Of a stretch of 64,000 nucleotides of DNA, positions 1-14,200 are shown piece by piece (the first letter of the stretch is position 1; each line of letters opens with the position of its first letter). The position numbers were made by a program, and so were the translations under genes. The stretch is from NCBI GenBank assembly GCA_036850595.1, contig CM072154.1, forward strand, positions 9,989,330 to 10,053,329. Reading direction: 5' to 3'. The notes beneath the pieces are model-generated. The model had not been told where the DNA came from. It searched no databases and saw only the letters and a program-made list of their open reading frames with translations. This stretch comes from Rhyacichthys aspro (lineage: Eukaryota; Chordata; Actinopteri; Gobiiformes; Rhyacichthyidae).

Positions 1-3000
1 TCCTATAGTACTGCATATAACTCTATTAAATATTAAAGTAACCGTCTAATTAGAGACTTAGATCAATATGTGCCACAAATAAATGGAAATGTCACCAATT
101 TCAACCAAAATTCCTTTAGAAATTTGAATACAATTACTTTTTAGTAATAATTAGTGCCAACACAAATCAGAAATCATAATATCCCAATATTTATAGTTTT
201 TCCACATACGTTTTCGTAATATCATGCAGGCCTAACTGAGAACCCTAGTTATAATCAGGAGCATCTTTTTGGAGCATGTTTCATCCAAACAGGACGGCCA
301 TTACTCTATTCATCCAAGAGGGATTGGATTATTGGTGTGGCCCATATGTCAATCACTGCTGAAGGACTAAACAGTGGGAGCGTTGGGACCAAAATGAAAG
401 CTTATCTAGGAATCAGACAGGCAATTAGTAATAGTGCAGCTGGAGGGCAGATGTCCATGTGGCTTCAGGCTGACAGCTCGAGAAAGAGAAGGACAGAAAG
501 CAAAGATGGGAATGAAGCAGCTAGACACAGATGTGGATATAAATGCAACTGTCAGCAGCAGGATCCCTCGCGTTTTGGGAGCAGTCATCTGGTGCTCTCT
601 TCCTGAACTTCCTGTTGACCGCATTGCTCTTGGATGTTGAAGATGCGCACAGCTGAAAAGAGACAATGAATGGGAAAGTGTCCAAAAAGCCCTGTGTGAC
701 CTTGGCTTGGGGGTGAGCAGCAGTGAAATCATTCTGGAAATTCCATCAACAAACAGCTCCCACTTCAATATCACCAGAGGAAATGTTAAAAAATACAGCA
801 TTCAACGTTTTGGAGTGGATCCAAGGGAGTAGCAGATAAGCTTTTTGTGATGCAACACACCTCTGGATTCACTGTACTGCTGTGTGAATGATGATAGTAG
901 GCAGAATTCTTGGAGTTGAAGCTCTCAAAGAGGAAGGTCATGAAACAAGGGCCCATTTACATGACACAATGCAAATGCAGGCCATGGTGTATTCAAAACA
1001 CAAGGATCCACACAGCTGATGAAAGTGCTGCTGGTATATCTATCAAGCCAAACACAACACAACCTTTTTTGCCAAATAAATGTAAGTAAATGATGCTTTT
1101 TTGAACAACTTTGCCAATTGTAGTGTAGTGGAGAGGAATAAAAAAAGACAGTTTGTGACAAAAACTAAGACACCTTTTGTCAAATATTAGTTAATGTTTG
1201 TAAAAATCTAAACATCTACTTGTAATTCTTGCCAACTTAAGGATTCTGTGAACTGTGACGACTGAGGATCATAACATTTGGACCAGAACAAGGCGGAGTT
1301 TTTAATATTGACTCCAATTAGACTGTTTGACAAACCAGCTGGGTGTAGTGGCCATGCATAATGCAATGCCGGCTCCATCCATCCCCCAACAGCAATAGGG
1401 GTCGCACAATTAGGCCAACGCAGCCCAAGGGGAAATGGCACTTCAGACTGGGGGCCAACAAAGACAGTCATGTAGAGGAAATGTGTCATAGAACGATCCT
1501 TTCAGCACAACAATGCTCCGTTGCATTTACACCCTTCGCTACAGAATTGCAACCCCAGCGCCTTGAGGAGTTTCGTCTGCGAGGGTTTCCTGTCAGGGGT
1601 TGAGCGGACAGTGTCAGAATGTGTGTTTATTATTCCATAGGATGCGAGAGGATGTGTGCGACGTCACAACAGCTCAGAGGGAGGGGATGTTGCTGATAAT
1701 CTGAGAGTAAAGTGGGGATAGGCTGACAGGCCAGAGAGAGGTCAGAATATGAGAGCTCTCGGCTGGCGCTGCAGGTTTATATTAACTCAGGGTGGTCCGA
1801 GATGACTCCAACACGCAAAAATGTCAACGGAGATATTAAGGAGACGGAAGAACGCACACACAGAATCCAGGCTGTGAGAACTGCTCTGGACAATGTTCTA
1901 TTGAAAGAAGGAACACAGTAAAGCCTGCAGTTACAGCACTTCTTCCACTACTTTAACATAACACACCAGAGAAACATAGGGCTTAAAACTAATTCTATTC
2001 CTCCATTGTAACATCCTGACATTTTGGCCGAATAGCTCAATTCCCAGTGTGAAAATATCTCACATACACACAGGCGTGATATGTCCGGCTCTGGAAGGAC
2101 TGAGCTGGGAGTCCTCCCGGCATTTTTGTGGGTTAAACATGCAGCTTGGCCAGCACTAAAAAGAAATACCAGACGTGTGAAGCATTCAGCTCTTTCCTGA
2201 GTAAAGCCTCGAGATGGGAACAAATAGCACTTGAAACAACAAGTCGTTTTTTACATAAATGAGTCAGTGACCGTTACTTTTATTGTACACAAGTATATTA
2301 GTAAACTCTTAGTAGTTCAGAAAGGGGGAGTCCAAGGAGTGGTTTATACAATGACTATAAAAGACAGGAAGAAAAGTGTGATGTTACTCATAGTGTTGGA
2401 AATTCACTTTTTGGCTCATTTAAGGAAGTACCATATTTGGAATAACGTTGTGGTGTTCAAGTTACCTGATTCTAGCTAGTAATGCTCACAAGCGGTGAAG
2501 TACAGTATTGCAGAAGGTTGTGAAGCCTTAGTGTTAAATATTGTAGATGGTCTCGTCAATGTTGAGCAGTTATTGATCTGCTTTAAAAATGAAATCTTAA
2601 AAGCTAGTCTTCCAAGCTTCAATCACACCATCAGCTGTCCACACCCTGATATAGAGAGATTCACCTATACATGCAGGTCTTCGGGCAGTGGAGGAAGTAA
2701 CAATTGGAGTACATGCAGACTCCAGATGGAAACTGAGACCTGAAATATTACAGTACAAAAAAAGCATTCGAGCTGACTCCGACTTCCACGTGAACTTTTG
2801 AATCTACCTCAGTCCACTCCTCTTTACACTTATGTCATTCCCATAAGAGTAGGATGACTGGCTTCTATCCTGTCCATACATCAGATGAATGTTAAAGTGA
2901 CAGTTCCGCTGACCGAAGGGCTGGATATGACAACAGGAAGTGATGGCTCCTCTGACTTCCTTCTAGATTTCCCCCAGGTGTTTCCTCATTTACAAGTCAG

Positions 3001-6000
3001 CATAGGGCCACTGACGTCAGGCTCTGGCTCTCCTCCACGCCCTTTGACCCTGCTCCGTTTAACCCCTGAATGTTAATATGATTACCGTGTCAAATAGCAG
3101 AGACCCTGACACCGACAGGATGAATAACAGGGTCCATACGTCACATTTACACTTACTTTGTATTCCTGTGTATTAAATAAATAGTTCAAGCGTTTTGCAG
3201 CAGTCATGTTTTACCGCACTTGACATTGCTTTTTGGAAGTTGAATGGATTCATGTCGTGACTCTGGGGCTGGATGTCGTAACAGGGGAGTCAGCATCCTA
3301 CCCCTGCTTTTCCCCTTCGCTCTCAACCTGCTTTTAATACTCGACAAGACTGACGCATTTCCTGACCCGTCCCTAGACCCGACTCTGGCCCGTTCCCGAC
3401 CAAAGCTCTGCCCCCGCACACACATACAAACACACAGAGGACCGAAAAGGAGAAAGGAGAGAGGAGGAGAGGAGGAGAGTGTAAGGAAAAGGGATGGAAC
3501 AAATCAAAAACAGATGCTTGTACACGTGTGATCCGGCGTTTCAAAACCGAGCTTATCGCATGCTGAGCCTTTCTCTCGACATCATCGCTCCACACATTCA
3601 CTTGAACCGCTTCCTATTTGTCCTGGACTTACTGTCAAGTTCGTATTCCCAAGGGAGTGACAATCCTCCCCAGCTGCGTGGAGAAAATCCTTAGTCCTAT
3701 CAAAAAGGTTAGCCCGTTTTCCCCAAGATATACTGGATCGGCATGTGGGCTGATATGTTGACACACCTGGAAAGTACCCCGCCACTTTTCCCACAGGCTC
3801 AAGCCGGCTGGTCATCAGGGAGACATGATGTTAGACAGTGCAATCTGTTAGTCATAACTCACTTCTGACTAGTGTTGTGTTAAAGACTACAGGAATCATG
3901 ACCTAGTTATGACCAAGACTGGAGTGAGACTAAAACATGTCCAAGAGTAATACAATATTTGGAAAACCTTCAACATGCGATAACGTTACCACATGTGATT
4001 TTTGAATTTCTTCTTGGGAAAAGTAAAAGATTGTTGGTGCCACTAACTTTCTGTATAATTCCATTGGAGCAGTATGGTACGGGTTGGGGCAGTATAGCAC
4101 CCTTTTAGAAGCATTTCAATTGTGAAAAGGGGTAAGAAGTTTCCAAAATGCTGGGGACACACTACACAACTTTCACAGTTTTTACATTTTTAAAAAGACT
4201 AGGAGTACACACTAATAGACTGGTGTCAGCAGATTTTAGTTTGACGACTGAAGGACTGAGGCTCACACTAAAGCCAACTGAACGGAACAAACTCTTGCGC
4301 TCTCCTGCTGTTCCCCATCGTTCTTGACATTCCCGCTTTTTTTGTCGTCTTCTGACACTATTTCCTGTGTCCCACCCTCTCTTTTTCATTGGCTGATGGC
4401 TGTTGGGTCTGTATCAGTTCACACAACCAGACTGCATCCCGATTCGGCTCAAAAGATTCAAACATTTTGATTGACTGCGACTGAGGTTGGGTCAGGCTTC
4501 TTTCCCCTCAAACACTTGCAGATTCTCATCCTCAGCCCTCACACACTAACAGATTTTGATGCCCACTAGCCATGCAGCAGCTAGTGCAGACTGGTGTAGA
4601 CTTTGCCTGACTGGGAATCATGGGTAAAATCTGGCAACTTTAGCATAGTTTGCACACAAAAGGAGAGCTGTATGTTTTCTGTTGGAATATGACGTCTCCA
4701 AAGTGTCACGGTTCAACTTTTGGGGAATGCTTTGGACCATTTTTGGTGATGGAAATGCACCCATACTGACCCGGCCCTACCTGGAACATACCACACAAGT
4801 GGAAACAAGGCTTTTGGTAACCCAACAGCTTTGGTTCCAAGTGTGTTACAGTAAAATAAAAAGTGAAGCTAAACACTTCAGTCTTTTAACATTCTTCCTT
4901 TCCTATAGGCTCATAATGTTGCTGCCAATAGATAGTAGTTGCAATCTTGATTTATAATCTTCAGTCATCTGGGTGTGTTCTCAAAAGGTAGATCTACAAT
5001 TTGTCTAGAAAACATATTAATTTTTATGTTGCCATAAAACAAAAAGGGTAACTAAAGGTCATTGCAGCTCTGACACATGACAAAGAGCCCTGACAAGAGG
5101 ACAGTTTGTTACATGCAGTCTTTGGCTGAAGGGCAGACTCTTAAAAAGCTACTTAAAAATCTCCTCCAGTACCATGTAAAAGCTCAAGTCAAAGATAAGG
5201 CCACAACACACGGACAATGGAAGCCATTATGTGATGAGACATTTTTGGTGAGTCGCCAATTATTTGGTCAGTTAAATTTAAAATGTCATCAAAGAGCAGT
5301 GATCAGGCTCGACACACTGCGTGATTAATCTGATATTTCAAACTTAAATTTCAAAGCAGTGTAATCAATCTAGGTCGTGCACTCGTGAGAGAGAAGGATA
5401 TTTTACATGGTCCGAGCATAATGTGAAACCCACAAAAAAAAAAATCACAGATCAGAGGAGAAAGCACTATCTGCGGCGGCGTCCTGTCGAGTTATGTCTG
5501 CTTTTCCCACAGAACATCTGACAGTTCTGCTTCACAGTATGTATAATCCACCAGGAACATTAGTCAGACTATTTATGTTAACTCAGAATTATAGTCCATT
5601 TCATAGGACAGGCCTCCGTGAAGTCACGTTGCACAGAGCTTATCTCCCTCTATGCAGGTCAGAGAGGGTCAAAGATGCACAGATGATACTAATCCAAATA
5701 TGATTTCAACCCGTTAGCTAAGCTTCACCTTATACATGTTCTACCACACCTAGTTCATGTATGTGGAGGTGGCCATGTGCCTCTTTTAGCATACACTCAT
5801 ACCATCCCAAGCACATGATTTGAACGGTAAAATTGGATGTTGAATATATCAAGGAGAAAAGTGGATTTTCTCCTCCTAACTGAAGACATCTGATATTTTC
5901 CACTATGCAGAATTGAGATCAGATGTTTGGTAATCCAATCTGCTAGAGAAAACAAGACAAAAAGAAAACAAAAAGACTGACTGATCTTCATTCAAAGTCT

Positions 6001-9000
6001 AGTCTGTTGCTGGACTCACAAGCCCAACTTTTGTTTACCGACTCTCTGGTATCACATTAGTCATTGCCGGTCCTATTCACCACGGTGTGCGATAGGAATA
6101 CTAATGCCATTTCACTACAACTAATCCATCATTGAGGGCTCTGGATGTTGCCATAGTGCTGATTCAATGTCTGAAACACAGCATGTGCAACCTGCAGCAG
6201 TACCGGATGGCTGGTTTGAAAGAGACAAGAGGAAATGAGCAGCGGCCATGAGTTCTCACTGTTAAACATCAATGCACTTAATAAAGAGTTCACACACTGG
6301 CTGCACAGGAGCTGCATCTCTGGGTCTTGGTCACATCTCAGATCACTCTTTAGGAGCAGATTAGCACTGTGTTCACAGTGCAGGACCGGGTTCACTCTCT
6401 GTGCAGTATGTGAAACTTCTTGCTCATTATATGGAGCTAAATGGACAGGCAGGGCCCATGCAGGGAACCCCCATTTATCAACACAAAGGGCTCTGGGATG
6501 ACATCATCACTGCATCTGAAAGACATCCATCTCAACTTACACAATAATCATCAATTATCCTCATGGACATAAACAAGGAAAGCTGTGTAAAATCATTTGG
6601 CTGCTCCGTGGATGGACCAGAGCTCATTATGTGCCCTGATACAATTTGAAGTTACACTGATTGATGCTACACTGTGGCTTTCAAAGGTTTAAGTGACTGT
6701 CATCAACTTAAAAAGACATGTCCCACTGCTGTCCCATTACTGCTGTTTTACTTGTGTCTGGCCTAAAGTCTTTAATCAAATTGCGCATCCCTAATGTTAT
6801 CTTTCCAAAGGCCTCCGCAGGCTATACACTTGTGGTACTTTCTCTAGTCTCTGAGAAGTCTCTGAGAAGACATGTTCAAAGACATGCTGATCATTGATGT
6901 GCACTGCTCCTGTAGTTGCCCTACATGCTTTGACGGGGGCCTGGTGAGCTCAGAGGCTTTAAATGGCCCTTCATCTGATCTCATTTTTAAAAGATGAAAG
7001 CAATTGTGCTAATGTGCTACATCCGCTCCACAGGGGGTCAGCAATGCAATGGTTAAGAAATCATATTGCCATATGTATTATTATTAGATCGGTTTACAGT
7101 GGTTCACAACAGTTGTACATTAGGAAAGGTGTGACACCTTTCCATCCAGGGATTGAGCGAAGAAATGTGGGCTAATCCCTGATTAGAACACACAGCCACT
7201 GTAGGCTTTAATCCCTGTCACTTTCATTACCTGGAGTTGTTAGCTCCAGCGCACAGAGCTCACTGACACTTTAACAAGATGGAGAAAACACACACAGCGC
7301 AGCGTCACTGAGCTCTGACGGCCATTAAATCAAGTGCACGAATGAAAATTAAAATAGCCAAATGAACTCTTATGGGTTAGAGAGATGTTACTGGAGCATG
7401 GGTTTAATCCATGTGATGAAGGCATCACCCAGAAAGGTCATTAAAGCAATGCAAACAGGATGGAGGCTTTCTGAGCTGTTTTAGGTCAATCATTAATGCT
7501 ACAGACATTAGAAAACTGTGCCACTTCTGGACTATTTCTGTGATGATAATGGCAGAAGATGTGACAGAACCCAGCCTGGTAGCATCAAATGTTATTTTAA
7601 TTACAATATCTTTACCCTCATACCCCCCTGCAGTGTCTCTGGCCAAAGTAACAGTCTTGGACAACACATTGTTGGCTGAACAGAAAAGCCACTGACACAG
7701 ATTCAAGATGGAAGAAGGTCAGTCTGAAATAGAGCAGAAGCAACAAGAGCACGTTGGAGAAATCCCTTCCAGCTCCATGCAGCTGGAGATGCAGATGATC
7801 CTGAAGCACAAGGAACTCCCGCTGACCTGACCTCCAACAGTGGCACATAAGCAACAACAAACCAAACAAGTATGATGTGATCTCTTTGGATGTGTCTGTT
7901 AAATATGACCCCAGCCATACTGCTATATTCCTTCCCGCAGTGAAAAAAATGCACAACAAAAAACAACAAAAACAACAATTAAAAAAAAGCATTTCCATGG
8001 GCACAACAACTCTGGTACTTTCCAGTTCACTAAAAAATATGCTGTATACAAAAATTAACTGAGGCCAATGCTGGGGCAAGTATGATAACAAAACTCAAAA
8101 GCATGGGAAATGTACAAATAGGTGGGAATTAAAGTGTGTACAAAATTACATTAGATCTTAAATGAAATTTTAACAGATGACTTGATTTAACACAAATTTC
8201 CTCAAAAGAGGCACTGTTTTTACATCTTTTCCAAAGTGAGTCATCACAACAGATGCCTTAAATTCCTTCATCCATCCCCCGTTACTCTGTCATGTGACCA
8301 TGTGTCAGGCCCAGCCACTCTCCCAGAGAGGCACACAAGCATAAGTGCCACAGGTCATTGGCCCCAAATTCCCAGCCCATCCATGCTTGATGATGCTAGT
8401 TCTCTGCTCTATACTCCACTGTGAGTCAATCACAAGCTCTGAAGGCACGTCTAGTCCCCCTGCACTCCGCCCCTCAGCACATGAGGAAGGATGATCGCGG
8501 GCTCTCTGCCCTGGGCCATTCAGACTCAGTGAAAGGACTCAGTCTCACAGCGGAAACAAGGATCCCACTGGACAATAGTCATATTCTGCTAAAGGACTGA
8601 TAGGACATGGGAACAAGCTCCCAAGGAAGCTGAGAATCCCGCCAAACAGCAAACTGTGCACTGACACGACACACGGGTTGATCAAGAAAGGTTATATGGT
8701 TTAAAATGTCTCTTTTTTGAACTAATTGTACTTTTTTGTTAGGGCTGCACAACATATTACAAATTTATTGTTATTTCAATATCAACAATCGCAATATCTG
8801 TGTCATAAAAAAAGAATCGCAACACTGCTACAGTATGAGACAGATTTTAACTCTATGGTCCAATAAGAACTTTAAAACTAACAAAGTGGACCAAATATAA
8901 AAGTGAGAAGGTAACAGTCTACACAGCATAAAAATTCACGTTTTCTTCAGAACGTGTAGCCCTACTGTATGTTTTTTCATCCCCACTGTATATAAACACC

Positions 9001-10665
9001 CTTAATCTTATCTTTCAGGAGTGTGTGAGTGTGACCACAAATTAACGTGTCAGTGGGGAGAAAACAGTGTGCTGCCAATGTTGTGCTGAGGCAAACACAA
9101 ACACGTGCACTCTCAAAACAGATGTGGTGAGGAGTATCAGCACATACAGATCTGTCCAAGTCAGTCTTTCCATGAGGACCCACCTCAAATATATGATGAC
9201 TGGAAAATATACATACGACTGGAGAAGGAAAAACTTCTCTGGAGAGCTTGGGCCTGAAGTAGACATCCATCATTTGAGTGATAAATGTTTTAACAGTGCA
9301 CGGACAAGAACCCGATATGTGATCAGTGCAGGTTGTCCACGAACAAGATCCTGCTGCATGTGAGATGAACAGTTCCCATGTGATGTGAAACATGTGGGAA
9401 GCAATGTGTCATGCAAATCCAAACAGTGAAAAGTCTTGATTCCGCTGCATCTTTCCAGTTACCCTCCTCCGGGGTTGTTATATAACACTTGCTCTGCTTT
9501 TAGCTTCACAAAGACACCGTTTGAATAGGCCTCAAAAACACTGTTACAGGCTTCACTGGCTGCTAGACCATGAGTTTACTCTGTCTTTCAGCTTTGATTT
9601 AGGTCTGAATGGTCAGCAGATAAAAGGTCTTAAACCGATGTGTGGATCGCTTACAATAACTTGACGAGCAGCATGGGATGAGCAGAGTTATTCACAGCTC
9701 ACTTCAGATAGCGCCACTGTGATAACAAGGAGAAAAAAAACAATGAACCATGCCAGCGCTCCAAAATGAAGTGATTCGTTATGCAGCTTGCCTTGCTGAA
9801 GCCTTGCCGTTTTGCATATGAATCAAGGAAAAATAACTACCGCAGTCTTCTTTTAGCGCTTCCAGAGATTCCCTGACACAGATGGCAGTCATTAAGGTGC
9901 TGCTGCCAGGTCTGGGAAGTCTTTGATTTAAAAAAGAGATTCTATCTTTAAGCACACACACATGCACACAGACTAGTGCAAAAGAAACCCAGCGAACACA
10001 CTCAGAGACACCTCTCACAGCCCGACAGTGTGGGGAGCGAAGGCCACAGGTTTAACTGTGGAGAAATTCCTGTCTTATTTATGTAACCTTTGGTGCACAG
10101 CAGTCACAGACTTTGGGAGAAACCCTTCAGCTTCCTCTGATCCAGTGATCGGTGACACTGCTTGAACTGCATCCTCGGGGAGCTCGTAAATAAAGTCAGT
10201 TGAGGGTTAGAGAGAAATTCCTGGAATATGGCATTACTGTAAATGACTTCTCCAAGCGGTTACCTTTTGAGACCACAGCTAGGCACGATCTCCTTGGAGA
10301 CAGATAAAAGCATTCCCAGCTGTCACATGGATGAATCATAAAAGCTTCATCAAGACATTGGACACATGACTTTGATGTGCGCTCTGAGTCCATGTGACAA
10401 CTCACCCTCATGCCTACTGTAATGTATGACAACCCTGGCGCCTGTGAAAACGCACTGAAAGCCTTCAAATCTGATATGCCAAACAGTAATTGTAATCCAG
10501 ACACCGTTTATCGGATCAAGGCGTAAATCCCACAGAGATTTAAGCGCAACATGTAGCAATTAAACACCAGACAAGTTTAACGTAAGATTCTCCATCATAG
10601 ACAACACTAGTTAGGTTCATGCAACAGTTTTACGCGCAAAAACAAGCCACGGAAACGTTTCTTAC
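1..10665 (-). other. acap3: acap3 intron 1 (partial, non-coding)
   Basis: This stretch follows the acap3 exon 1 donor on the minus strand and contains no exon I can recognise, so I read it as the first intron of acap3, continuing off the left edge. It holds AT-rich unique sequence, a purine-rich tract near 3,440-3,494, a short CA-rich run near 9,950-9,975 and a transposon remnant at 8,740-8,964. At 434-832 there is a coding-like plus-strand frame broken by one TGA at 638-640, which I could not assign to any family. None of the other open frames has splice sites, domains or a recognisable protein. Confidence 0.6.
8740..8964. mobile_element. hAT-like non-autonomous DNA transposon remnant
   Basis: The segment begins with TAGGGCTGCAC and ends with a sequence whose reverse complement begins TAGGGCTAC, giving imperfect terminal inverted repeats. 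The interior has the AT-rich 'ATCGCAATATCTG' style common in abundant fish repeats whose ends read 'agggctgcac'. The flanking 8-mers do not match, so the insertion is old or an end is misplaced. There is no coding capacity. The class is assigned by resemblance to the better preserved copy at 61,473-61,753. Confidence 0.5.
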
Positions 10666-10712
10666 CTAAAGCGGGGTGAATCTTTAATGCAGTCTTCAAA
10701 ATCCACCGTCAT
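10666..10712 (-). CDS. acap3: ACAP3 (ArfGAP with coiled coil, ankyrin repeat and PH domains 3), coding exon 1 only
   Basis: The exon reads MTVDFEDCIKDSPRFR, with the last codon split by the intron, and ends at a consensus donor (AG|GTAAGA at 10,666/10,665). This is nearly identical to the known N-terminus of ACAP3 (MTVEFEECIKDSPRFR), the start of its BAR domain; ACAP2 begins similarly but with extra residues before it. ACAP proteins are GTPase-activating proteins for Arf6 that act on endosomal and plasma membranes and combine BAR, PH, ArfGAP and ankyrin domains, all of which would be encoded beyond the left edge. The choice of ACAP3 over ACAP1 or ACAP2 is supported by the neighbours ints11 and cptp, which sit beside ACAP3 in human. 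Only 47 coding bases are present, so the call rests on 16 residues plus synteny. Confidence 0.85.
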
Positions 10713-11200
10713 CTTTAGGAATAAAGTCTCAGCCGGGCTTTAAAATGATGTGTTCATGTCCTGAGCGGGGTAAAGGACAAATGTAAGTGGAGATGTTTGA
10801 CGTATCCGATAAGGAACACCGCTCCTGTGACTCCGTCTGCTCTGCTCCAGCCGCGCTCCACTCACTCGCACTTAGCACTGCTCTGATCAGCTCAAGCCCC
10901 TTCAGCCAGCACCGGGCTCAGAGGGGCGTTTACGGACCACAGAAACATTCGGAATCTATCACTCCATTGACCTACTGTGATCTACAAACAGGCTTTAGAT
11001 CACAATATTTTGAAGATAAGAGACTTTTTAACAGCTATTTTGGGGATGTGTTTCGAAACAATTTCTTTATGGCTTCTGTGAACTGTGTCACAATACGTCT
11101 GATCGTTACAGTCGTTATCGCCGATAGCATTTAAACGCAGCACGTATTTAACATGCTGCAGGAGAGTGGCTCTGACGTCATACTACTGCTTATTTGGCTG
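10713..11200 (-). promoter_or_regulatory. acap3: acap3 5' UTR and presumed promoter
   Basis: The sequence upstream of the acap3 start codon is visibly richer in G+C and CpG (roughly 10,720-10,960) than the surrounding AT-rich DNA, as expected for a vertebrate CpG-type promoter. The boundaries and the transcription start cannot be read from the sequence. The open frame on the plus strand at 10,787-11,134 has no recognisable domain and is probably a by-product of this composition. Confidence 0.4.
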
Positions 11201-14200
11201 TCTGGCCTCTTCCTGCACCAAAACCAACTCAATCATGTAAATCTGGAGCCCACACCAAAGGCATGCTGAGATTCACAAAAACTAGTCAAAAGAAAATAAA
11301 ATGTGTTGGAAGAATCAAATCTAGACTGGTGTGTTGACTTGTTTCAGACCGTGTGGGAGTTGTTGTTACACATTCAAGACTTTTCTGTCCATCCAGAGGA
11401 AAGATCCACAAAGTGTAGACTAGTTTATTCTAAAACAAGCCTCACCTCTACAACAAGTGCTAGAGTACTTAGCAGCATTACAGAATATAAATGAGAGTAT
11501 CTTAAGAGCAGCCACTTCCCAGTCAAGCTATTATTAATTCACAGGATATGGGAAAGCAGGATGAAAGAGCTTGGGATTTCACTGCAGCTTTTCGTAGAGC
11601 ACTATTGTTCCTTTGTATACGGGTTTAAAAAGATGGCAGCTATGAATGGAGATGATGTCAGCCATTATCAGCAGAGGTATCTTGACTTAAGACTGCCACA
11701 TCATTGACAATTAAATCTCAGGGGAAGAATAAATGCTTTTGCAAACTTCACACATAGCACTGTTTACATCCCACATGTCTCTCCTACTGTAGTGATTACA
11801 GTTAGATTTTAATGAATCAAAATGCTTTGAGAGCAAATTGCCATCAGTCCCCTGGTTATTTGAGTCTCCTTCTCCTCTTCCTCTTTGCCTCATTCTCATT
11901 TCCCTGATCTGAGATCAAAGCGCCCACCACTACTTTATGAAGCTGTGGAGTCAGCAGTTGGCAATTTGAAATTGCAGACTTGTAGAGAAACTTAGAACAA
12001 ACTTGGTAGCAGGCATGTGACATTCGATACTTTAAATAAAACTAGAACAATACTTATACGGTTATACGGTATAGTGTTTTTGACACTGCATGGGCTTGGT
12101 CAATTGACCAAACTGGTTTAAAAGCAAGACTGTAACTTTTTACTTCAAAATATGACGCTTCAAAATCAATCAAAATAATATAACGAAATTTAGCTATACT
12201 TTTCTTGACATGAAATACAGAACTGTAATTCTCCACAGTTTAACTCTTAGTTGTGGGGCCAGCTTCCTTCATGAAAACACATACTGTATCTTGCCCAAAC
12301 CTGTCACATCAACATATATTGTCATCACAACTCAAATATAGATATTTATTAAGAGGCAGCAGCATGTGTCTCCTTTAGTCCTTTAGTAAATATGATCCCT
12401 GAAAGTCACACAGTTTGCTTTAAGATGCTATAAGGCCAGTAAATGCTTTTTGTACAGATTATTATTTGAAATCCACATGGCGCAGTAAGTAGAGATGTCT
12501 TATCCATCATATCAGTGTTCATGACTGTATCTGCTGCTGCTTTTGTTTCCAACACAGTAGCTCTATGCCATGTGTAACGATGAGCCTTTCCTTGCTTTGT
12601 GCAGCAAGCTGTCGACTTCCATTTGAGCTTCCATCAGAGGTTCCTCATGGCAGACGCAGGCACTGCTGCAGCGTGGAATCACTGGAAGAGATGTGTGGGT
12701 CTCTGGGAGGATGACCTACTTTTGCTCCTCGCGCTCCCCTCTTTAGTCTGACGACGAGAGCTGCCAGTTGCTCTGCTCAGCACCGAGTGTGTAATGCTAT
12801 TATCACTTGTGAATGCAGGTGCATGGCTCGACAGGCTGCCACCACTCACACAGGTAGAGATGCTGCATGGATGCTCTGTAACACCTACTGTATCAATTAC
12901 TCCAAAAAGATCTTTTAAAATTGAATTATGATATCAGTGTTTTCTGGTGTCTTTCATTCAGAATTCAGTGCCTCCTTGTTTTTTGTGAAGTCTCAAAAAA
13001 GGTTACTTTAGCTTATTAAACAAACAGACACTGAAGCACTGAGTGTTGGAAGTTGTGACCTTGTCTTTATTGTGTGTTAATCGTGTTAACTTAATCCTAA
13101 TTGCTTAAGGGGTCGCCAACATTACGATTAATTCCCTTTAGCATTAAAATCCATTTTTTTCAACAGTGACATAGTGCCGTCCCTGTGAGTGATGCAGGAA
13201 ACAGTGACACTCACTTTACCCAGGCACTGTGCAGACGAGGGTGAGCGCTGGGTCAGGGATGAAGCATCTGGAAGAGAAACAAAGGAAAGTACTTTCAGGA
13301 AATGGGTTTAACTGTGTCAGCTAGACTTGTATCAAATGTTCTAATGCCAAAGAACAGTTCAAATCATTACTACCAGGTGGAAGGATTACTGAGGGAAAGG
13401 GTCACGTGGGGTAAGACAGAACAGCACAGTGGTGATAAAAATGCATTGATTGTTTTTTTCTTGAATACTCTACTTTACACGCCTCACAGCATCCCAGCAG
13501 TTTGCTCCTTTCCACCATTTCTGTTCAGCGCACATTCCTGCCCAATGAAGGTGAACATTTCTGTGCATTGTTTTGGGGAAAGTAGGGCAAGATGAGCTGC
13601 AGGCTTTCAGAAGTGCCCGCCCACTGAATCACAATCCACCGTATGCACAAATAAATGGAGTTTATGGACACCACTGGAATACAATGAATGAAATGTCTTT
13701 CTGGTGAGTTCAGTGAGAAAATGGATTGTTTTTGTAAAATCTCTTCTACTTACTGTTCCATTCACTGAAAAAAAAAGCGTGTCATTATTGGATGCTTTTT
13801 CATGTCAAAGGAAGTATTTATTATTAAATCGTCAGAACAAAAAAACACATCTGGCCTGTTTGAGCAGCTGGATGCGGTCCTGGGAAATCACTAAGGCTGC
13901 GGTTGCTAGGTGATGGTTCAGTGTTGTAGGTGTAGTAGGGGATGAGGGAATCCCAGAATTATGAATTATGACTCTTTGATGATCAATGTCTTCAAAAGTG
14001 TTATGAAATCCATATACAGAAAAAAAGTGTTTTATTTAAAGCCACAGGTTACATGCACAAGCCTACACCCACACACACCAATGCTCTCTGTGGCCAACAG
14101 ATTAAACCTGTTCAACTTGTACTTAGTCAGTTGATGTAGGTGAAACAATTAGTTATAACTGTTAGGAGCAGTAACAGTACTTACAATTATTAATGAGCAA

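Noticed and set aside
1208..1603. Open frames on both strands suggesting a transposase
   Set aside because: No inverted repeats, target duplication or transposase motif could be found around them.
3204..3601. Overlapping open frames on both strands near a purine-rich tract
   Set aside because: Composition-driven; the translations are Arg/Glu or Ser/Leu-rich with no family likeness.
7618..8091. 157-codon open frame on the minus strand
   Set aside because: Hydrophobic low-complexity translation, no splice sites or recognisable domain, and it lies in the acap3 intron.
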